In this document: positions 22,167 to 26,373 of the stretch, piece after piece
Layout of the letters: every line of letters begins with the position of its first letter
Position numbering within the stretch: position 1 is the first letter of the stretch
DNA from: a virus
Direction: 5' to 3' (one strand)
Virus record (IMG/VR): IMGVR_UViG_3300021356_000141
Location: 1-26,373 of that record
Length of the DNA stretch: 26,373 nt
The notes under the pieces: generated by a model
Databases searched by the model: none
What the model was told of the DNA's origin: nothing
What the model saw: only the letters and a program-made list of their open reading frames with translations
Translations under genes and position numbers: made by a program

Positions 22167-23165
22167 ATGATATGGACAGAATGGGATCCGCTCAAAGAAA
22201 TCATTGTTGGGCGTGTGTATGATCCAAACGATATAGCACACATTGAAGACGTGGAGTTCCGCAATGGCTTGCAAAGAATCTTTGAAGAGTCAGAAGAAGA
22301 TTTCTTTGATCTAGCAGAACTATTTGAGAGCTATGGTGTTGTAGTACACAGGCCCAAGTGTGAATACAGAGGCGACTTTCGTTATCCTGCTGTGTGTCCA
22401 CGTGATATGCATCTTGTGTATGGTGATCAAATCATAGGAACTATTGGTGGCGATCCAAACAGATTTTATGAACGTCAGCATTATAACGATATTATTTTTT
22501 CACTAGATAGAAAGTATGACGGAATGCCTACACCCACACTAGGAGGCTTCTATCAACCATATCGTGCTATGGAAGGCACACCATTGTATCACGCTGCTAA
22601 CATACTCAAGTGCGGTGATACGCTGCTGTATACGGAACCATACAACGACAGCACGTATCCAATGACCAGACAGTTTGGTAGAGGCACATACACAGGTTTA
22701 GAATGGATACAGGAACGAGTTGATGCAAAATGGATTGGTTTGCACGAAAGCGGACACGCAGATGGTAAGATAGCGTTGATCAAGCCAGGACTGCTTATGT
22801 GTTGGTTGCCCGAAATGATACCAGATGAACTAAAGTCGTGGGACTATATACAAGTACCAAAGCAACCTGTGCCAGAACAGTTTTGGCAAAGCAAAATGCA
22901 ACCATTACGTGCCAAAAATGTAGCAACCTGGTTAGACAGTTGGATAGGACACGTAGACGAAACCATATTTGATGTTAATGTTGTAAGTGTATCGCCTGAA
23001 CTAGTAATCACAAACGGCTATGACAAAGACATTGCTGCACAACTAAAACGCTATGGTGTAGAAATGGTGCCATTTAACTTTAGACACAAGTTTTTTTGGG
23101 ACGGAGGACTGCACTGTGTTACGTTGGATTTAACAAGAGAAGGGACTTGCGAAAGTTATGTATAA
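22167..23165 (+). CDS. amidinotransferase (glycine/inosamine amidinotransferase-like)
   Basis: A 332-residue member of the amidinotransferase/guanidino-group-modifying superfamily (beta/alpha propeller). The N-terminus MIWTEWDPLKEIIVGR is the conserved opening strand. CPRD lies at 77-80, SGHADGKIALIKPGL has the catalytic His197 and Asp199, and GGLHC near the end holds the nucleophilic Cys317. These enzymes move the amidino group from arginine to an amine through an amidino-cysteine intermediate; hydrolases of the superfamily are an alternative. The start is the ATG at 22167; an in-frame GTG seven codons earlier is less likely. It is first in a three-gene rightward operon, overlapping the oxygenase start by 8 bases. 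No Shine-Dalgarno is seen. Confidence 0.88.
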   Translation: MIWTEWDPLKEIIVGRVYDPNDIAHIEDVEFRNGLQRIFEESEEDFFDLAELFESYGVVVHRPKCEYRGDFRYPAVCPRDMHLVYGDQIIGTIGGDPNRFYERQHYNDIIFSLDRKYDGMPTPTLGGFYQPYRAMEGTPLYHAANILKCGDTLLYTEPYNDSTYPMTRQFGRGTYTGLEWIQERVDAKWIGLHESGHADGKIALIKPGLLMCWLPEMIPDELKSWDYIQVPKQPVPEQFWQSKMQPLRAKNVATWLDSWIGHVDETIFDVNVVSVSPELVITNGYDKDIAAQLKRYGVEMVPFNFRHKFFWDGGLHCVTLDLTREGTCESYV

Positions 23166-23868
23166 TGTTGTATTAAAAACACCTGAAGTATTAGTAGTAG
23201 ATGATTTTTTATCGAAAGTGTATTGGGATAGATTGTACAACCAAGTGCAGTTGGATGAATGGACACAAAGCCAAACAGACGACAAGTATTGGCACATCAC
23301 CGATGGACCTAACTATAAAGCCAGCAAACGTTTTCTAAAAGATACACCATTTAACGACAACTATGACATATGGGCTGAGTGCATAAAAGCATTTGCAGAT
23401 TACTGTGAAGAAGCACAAGACTTTGTTAAAGGATACACAGACATTGCAATGCGCTGCCATGGATATCCTGTGGGCAGCAAAAATCCTTGGCACATGGACA
23501 TGGGTTTTGTTACATATTCATATTATTTGCACAGGCATTGGCAAATCAATTGGGACAGCACATTACTAGTTTTGCCAAAAGGTTCAGTAGAATATAGACA
23601 AATGCTGCTTAAACTAGAAGGCACAAAACAACAGGATACATACGCTGGCACTGGTGCATTGGAAATGTTTGAACAAGCAGAAAAAACCAAAAACTTGATG
23701 GACTACGGTATGGGTACATTCATATCTCCAAAGCCAAATAGATTGGTGCTTATCAACAAAAATGTTGTACACGGTATAACTAGGGTAGACAAGGATGCAG
23801 GAGAAAACGTGAGACTTACGCTCACAGGCTTTTTTAACTTTTTTGACAAGCAGGTAGTAGATGTTTAG
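23158..23868 (+). CDS. 2-oxoglutarate/Fe(II) oxygenase
   Basis: A 236-residue hydroxylase-like protein with a full iron triad: WHMDMGF (His112, Asp114) and NVVHGITRV (His205). Arg219 in ENVRLTLTGFF is the candidate 2-oxoglutarate ligand. The N-terminus VLVVDDFLSKVYWDRLYNQ is typical of prolyl-4-hydroxylase-like phage proteins. Between amidinotransferase and aminotransferase-like genes, with 8-base overlaps on both sides, it is more likely to act on a small molecule such as an amino acid or guanidino compound than on protein, but this is inference from context. Confidence 0.82.
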   Translation: MYNVVLKTPEVLVVDDFLSKVYWDRLYNQVQLDEWTQSQTDDKYWHITDGPNYKASKRFLKDTPFNDNYDIWAECIKAFADYCEEAQDFVKGYTDIAMRCHGYPVGSKNPWHMDMGFVTYSYYLHRHWQINWDSTLLVLPKGSVEYRQMLLKLEGTKQQDTYAGTGALEMFEQAEKTKNLMDYGMGTFISPKPNRLVLINKNVVHGITRVDKDAGENVRLTLTGFFNFFDKQVVDV

Positions 23869-24634
23869 TAGTAAAGCTCTGCAGATGAATGATGCAGACG
23901 TAAAAGAATTTATAGAAAAATTTGAGTGGAATAGTAACAGTGTTCATAATCCAATTAACTTTGTAAAAAAACATAGGAAATGGTTAAAAAATAATACATT
24001 TTATTTAAAAGGATTAGACAAATTTGAACATGGATATGTAACAGCAGGTTGCACTGAAGCGTTCCATGAAGTATACAAAGAACATTGTTATGTACTCAAC
24101 AATGAATACACCTATCATAGAGACAGCGGTATGGCTGCTGTTTGTGATATTGACAGTATACCTCCATTAAGCCGTTTGATAATAAGTTTTCCTTTTGCTG
24201 ATACAGGCGAAGTACATAGGCATTGGGATCATATACTTGATGTATGTGAACGCAAAATGATAAGGATTTTTGTTGACGCTTGTTTGTCTGGTGTAAGTTT
24301 GGGTAATTTAGATTTAACTCATCAACGTATTACTCATGTTGCTTTTAGTTTTAGCAAGGCATTTGGCACAGGATTTCAACGCACAGGTGTGGTCTATACC
24401 AACATGGAAAAAACACCAGCAAGTGTTAGAAATGCACATTTGTATTTGAACCATATGAACATTGATTTACATATGAATCTAATGCAACATTTTACTAGTG
24501 ATTATATATTCAAAAAATATAGAATGAAGCAAATAGACATATGTAAAAAACACAGCCTAATACAATCAGACTGTGTTTTATTTGGTTTAGAAGATTTTAA
24601 AAGAAAGTGTATTACTCGGGCATTGGAAGTTTAA
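23861..24634 (+). CDS. compact PLP-dependent aminotransferase-like protein
   Basis: A 257-residue protein with the core of fold-type I PLP enzymes. VTAGCTEAF near 60-68 fits the phosphate-binding turn, FVDACLSG near 137-144 supplies the Asp (139) that pairs with the pyridine nitrogen, and FSFSKAFG at 162-169 supplies the PLP-binding Lys166. Full aminotransferases have about 400 residues; here the C-terminal small domain is largely missing, although the protein ends normally at a stop and not at a frameshift. It may be a reduced, perhaps partner-dependent or altered enzyme. The last gene of the rightward operon, its 3' end overlaps the convergent gene by 23 bases. Confidence 0.75.
   Translation: MFSSKALQMNDADVKEFIEKFEWNSNSVHNPINFVKKHRKWLKNNTFYLKGLDKFEHGYVTAGCTEAFHEVYKEHCYVLNNEYTYHRDSGMAAVCDIDSIPPLSRLIISFPFADTGEVHRHWDHILDVCERKMIRIFVDACLSGVSLGNLDLTHQRITHVAFSFSKAFGTGFQRTGVVYTNMEKTPASVRNAHLYLNHMNIDLHMNLMQHFTSDYIFKKYRMKQIDICKKHSLIQSDCVLFGLEDFKRKCITRALEV
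24547..24579 (-). terminator. intrinsic terminator-like hairpin for leftward transcription
   Basis: A perfect 9-base inverted repeat, AAAACACAG (24547-24555) and CTGTGTTTT (24571-24579), with a 15-base loop. Read leftward it ends in six T after the stem, a terminator form that would stop the clpP-side transcript just beyond the small acidic gene. It lies inside the last 90 bases of the rightward aminotransferase-like gene, where rightward it has only four T before an A. Confidence 0.5.
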
Positions 24635-24806
24635 TCACGTTATCTTCTACTTCAACTTTTTCATCGCTTACAACAGAAAATTTTACACCGCCATCTAAAT
24701 CAGTAGCTTCTTCCACATCATCATAGAGTGCTTTTTCAATGCGTGTTACTCTGTCAAGAACTTCATAAAGAAGCTGAGTAATTTCATAAAGTGAATTATT
24801 AGACAT
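24612..24806 (-). CDS. small acidic hypothetical protein
   Basis: A 64-residue protein I do not recognise. The first 35 residues form a likely amphipathic helix or coiled coil (SLYEITQLLYEVLDRVTRIE); the rest is acidic and beta-like, ending NVIKLPMPE. It starts in a TAATG overlap with the glycine-zipper gene stop, so it is translationally coupled to it. Its 3' end overlaps the convergent aminotransferase-like gene, and a terminator-like hairpin follows about 35 bases further on. Confidence 0.7.
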   Translation of the reverse strand: MSNNSLYEITQLLYEVLDRVTRIEKALYDDVEEATDLDGGVKFSVVSDEKVEVEDNVIKLPMPE

Positions 24807-25309
24807 TACTTGGCTCTCAAACGCACTTCAACTGGAATACGTTGTCCTAGTTGATAGTTGTTGTATGTGTATGCTGATCCATACACTCCATTCCATTCAA
24901 AGGTAATATGATAATCTTTGATTGTGCTAATTTGCTGCCGTGTTATTACTTCAGAACACTGTCTTTGGATTTCGTATCCAATAATAACTTTTTTGTTGTT
25001 TTGGCCTTTATCTGCTGCGATAACACCACCAATAACAGCACCAGCTGCTGCACCTTTGTCATTGCCGCTAACACCTTTACCAAGCAAACCGCCTATGATC
25101 ATACCAGTGAGCACATCGCCTCCTGATGCACCATTGCCTTGTTGTGTTCCGTAAATAGGAACTTCTACATCTTGACATTGTGTTGTTGGAACGTTTTGAT
25201 AACCTGTTGTGTAACGTGGTTCAATTTTAGTAATTCTTGCATATTCAGTAGCAAATGCACTGGTTGCAGTTGCAAAAAGAACAGCAGTTGTAATCAATAG
25301 TTTTTTCAT
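24806..25309 (-). CDS. exported glycine-zipper protein
   Basis: A 167-residue secreted or envelope protein. MKKLLITTAVLFATATSAFA is a clear Sec signal peptide with a likely cut after AFA (residue 20). There is no lipobox Cys. Residues about 60-100 are Gly/Ala-rich with small-residue spacing (GMIIGGLLGKG, GAAAGAVIGGVIAAD), the two-helix glycine-zipper pattern of the Rick_17kDa/OmpA-like outer-membrane family. Two Cys (in TTQCQDVEVP and RQCSEV) could form a disulfide. A good GAGAGG ribosome site, a sigma-70-type promoter and a T4-type late motif lie upstream. Such proteins recur in marine phages; a role in host envelope change or lysis is plausible, not shown. Confidence 0.85.
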   Translation of the reverse strand: MKKLLITTAVLFATATSAFATEYARITKIEPRYTTGYQNVPTTQCQDVEVPIYGTQQGNGASGGDVLTGMIIGGLLGKGVSGNDKGAAAGAVIGGVIAADKGQNNKKVIIGYEIQRQCSEVITRQQISTIKDYHITFEWNGVYGSAYTYNNYQLGQRIPVEVRLRAK

Positions 25310-25332
25310 AATAGCCTCTCCGTGTGTGCCTA

Positions 25333-25367
25333 TATTTATACTATAAAGTCTAAATATCTTTTGTCAA
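25333..25367 (-). promoter_or_regulatory. sigma-70-type promoter with adjoining T4-type late motif
   Basis: On the minus strand TTGACA (25362-25367) and TATAGT (25340-25345) have a 16-base spacer, and immediately downstream is TATAAATA (25333-25340), the T4 late promoter consensus. Either would transcribe the glycine-zipper gene, whose ATG is about 25 bases further on. Confidence 0.6.
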
Positions 25368-25905
25368 CCTCTTTATTATAAAAACCAGATATTTGTAGTG
25401 TGTATTTGTTGTTCATACCTGCATTGGCACTAAGGTGTAGTGGACCACTATCCCAAATAAAACCTTGTCCTGCTTCCCAATGGGTATGACTTGCCCAGCC
25501 ACCTTGCAATTGATATTGCAACATATGTCCAACTTTCCAATCTTCTAAGAAAATATTTGCACGTATTTTTTGTCTCTTGTCATCTGGAAAACGTTGCTTT
25601 ATTTGATAGAATGTATCTCTATGTATTGGAATAACGTGGCCCGGAGGTTGTAGAATACTGCTAATTGTAACTACTTCCATACTCAATTGTTTGCCTATTG
25701 ATTTAAAATCAACTTGTGTATCATCCCACCACAATTGGCGTATCATTGTGTTTCCAATATCATAGCTATCAGGAAAGCCGCCATAACTTTCGTGTATGTC
25801 TTGCAGTTCGTTTACTTGATGTGTAATACAACTACCGCTATGAACTTGATAGTCTGCTTTTAGAAAAATATCAAAATCAAGATTGAGCTTTACAGGATAA
25901 ATCAA
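25336..25905 (-). CDS. 2OG/Fe(II) oxygenase, aspartyl hydroxylase-like; TTG start
   Basis: A 189-residue protein. PPGHVIPIHRDTF (87-99) gives His95 and Asp97 of the iron site, and SGPLHLSANAG (153-163) gives His157. The pattern with WEAGQGFIWDSGPLH just before the last His resembles the aspartyl/asparaginyl beta-hydroxylase cupin group found in marine phages. The frame starts at TTG 25903-25905, forming a TTGA overlap with the upstream stop; the next in-frame ATG is more than 50 codons downstream and would remove an otherwise consistent N-terminal strand region. The substrate is unknown. Confidence 0.78.
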   Translation of the reverse strand: MIYPVKLNLDFDIFLKADYQVHSGSCITHQVNELQDIHESYGGFPDSYDIGNTMIRQLWWDDTQVDFKSIGKQLSMEVVTISSILQPPGHVIPIHRDTFYQIKQRFPDDKRQKIRANIFLEDWKVGHMLQYQLQGGWASHTHWEAGQGFIWDSGPLHLSANAGMNNKYTLQISGFYNKEVDKRYLDFIV

Positions 25906-26261
25906 TAGTTTGCTGTGTCCTCTGTTCCGTTGCCATAGTACTTATCAACTTCAACCTTTTTTACTCTATCATAGCGGAAACTACGCCAAGCACTAGGTTC
26001 AATATCAATTGCCCATACAACCAACGTTTTATCTTCTAAGTTGCGTATTTTAGTTTGGCTAAGTTTATCATCACGTTGTGCTGGTGGCAGCATACTTGGA
26101 ATAAGTGTGCATTTCATTTTACGATCATCACCACTGAGCTTTTGGAATGTAACGTCCACAATCTCTTTACCCAACATTTCTACTAGTTCTGGTTTGGTAG
26201 GAATGCCTTTGAGTGCTGCTACTGTATCAGCGACTTTCGATGACTCTGTCTGCGAGTCCAT
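25902..26261 (-). CDS. phage SH3-barrel-like protein
   Basis: A 119-residue protein. The C-terminal half (MKCTLIPSMLPP, then VVWAIDIEPSAWRSFRYDRVKKVE) resembles the small SH3 beta-barrel (DUF2693-like) proteins recurrent in T4-like marine phages; the N-terminal 45 residues are helical and polar. I place the start at the ATG 26259-26261, which has AGGAGG nine bases upstream; a TTG at 26297 gives 12 more residues but no ribosome site. The start lies inside the upstream clpP gene in another frame (35-base overlap). The role is unknown, although the match supports the phage origin of the window. Confidence 0.75.
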   Translation of the reverse strand: MDSQTESSKVADTVAALKGIPTKPELVEMLGKEIVDVTFQKLSGDDRKMKCTLIPSMLPPAQRDDKLSQTKIRNLEDKTLVVWAIDIEPSAWRSFRYDRVKKVEVDKYYGNGTEDTANY

Positions 26262-26373
26262 TGTCAACTGCCTCCTGTGCTGATAAGAATGTGTCAAACT
26301 TCATTGTCTCAAACAGTTCTTCATAGGTTTTACCTGCTGTGTTGTGTTTTACATACAGTTCTGTAAGACGTTG
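26227..26373 (-). CDS. clpP: ClpP-type serine protease, C-terminal end (5' part outside window)
   Basis: The last 48 residues of a protein entering from the right edge. KTYEELFETMKFDTFLSAQE, then AVDNGLADRVIESR, matches the C-terminal end of ClpP, where the drDxFmsAxEAxxyGLiDxVi segment is highly conserved; the catalytic Ser-His-Asp are outside the window. ClpP homologues occur in marine T4-like phages, where some are proposed to take part in head maturation or host takeover. It overlaps the SH3-like gene in a different frame. Family is likely from the C-terminal motif alone. Confidence 0.75.
   Translation of the reverse strand, partial: QRLTELYVKHNTAGKTYEELFETMKFDTFLSAQEAVDNGLADRVIESR

Noticed and set aside
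1-26373. CRISPR arrays, insertion sequences, attachment sites
   Set aside because: No regularly spaced repeats, transposase or integrase genes, or terminal inverted repeats were seen. tRNA genes could serve as integration sites, but no duplicated tRNA end was noticed.

Overview
The window reads as part of the genome of a tailed phage, most likely a marine T4-like myovirus of a Gram-negative host. It is AT-rich and almost gapless. Most genes overlap their neighbour by 1 to 20 bases, commonly as ATGA, TTGA or TAATG start/stop overlaps. It has a cluster of three tRNA genes and genes seen in marine T4-like phages: a UvsE-type UV endonuclease, a ClpP-type protease end, an SH3-barrel-like protein, several 2-oxoglutarate oxygenases, a calcineurin-type phosphoesterase and a glycine-zipper protein. 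No capsid, tail or replication gene lies in the window, so the phage assignment rests on architecture and accessory genes. A large accessory island of another replicon cannot be fully excluded.

Layout, left to right. (1) 1-4530, leftward: partial uvsE, a GT-A-like glycosyltransferase, a divergent QueD-like protein with a structured leader, a two-helix membrane protein, a lysine-rich unknown, a protein resembling the LigA Ia domain, and a metallophosphoesterase. (2) 4527-16966, leftward: eleven chained genes that look like one operon behind a single promoter. In order of transcription they are a glycosyltransferase-like protein, two tandem twitch radical SAM proteins, a B12-binding radical SAM protein, a third twitch protein, a radical SAM protein with C-terminal cysteines, a fourth twitch protein, two SGNH-like proteins (the first without its serine), an unknown, and a last SGNH-like protein. 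(3) 16947-22134, leftward: three nucleotidyl-transfer-type proteins (HxGH, KxDG, pol-beta type), a 2OG oxygenase-like protein, a 52-residue zinc ribbon, a small acidic protein, a full-length sodium:solute symporter, and tRNA-Trp, tRNA-Leu and tRNA-Ser behind a near-consensus promoter. (4) 22167-24634, the only rightward genes: amidinotransferase, 2OG oxygenase and a compact PLP aminotransferase-like protein. (5) 24612-26373, leftward: clpP end, SH3-barrel-like protein, 2OG oxygenase, glycine-zipper exported protein and a small acidic protein.

The standout region is the 12.4 kb radical SAM/SGNH/glycosyltransferase operon. I infer that it modifies a polymer, lipid or peptide through several radical steps plus ester or glycosyl chemistry, but nothing in the sequence identifies the substrate. 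The rightward amidinotransferase/oxygenase/aminotransferase operon looks like a second small pathway, probably acting on an amino acid or guanidino compound. Eight promoters of sigma-70 type (16-17 base spacers) fit transcription by host RNA polymerase. One T4-type late motif (TATAAATA) was seen next to one of them. No stretch longer than about 300 bases lacks a gene.
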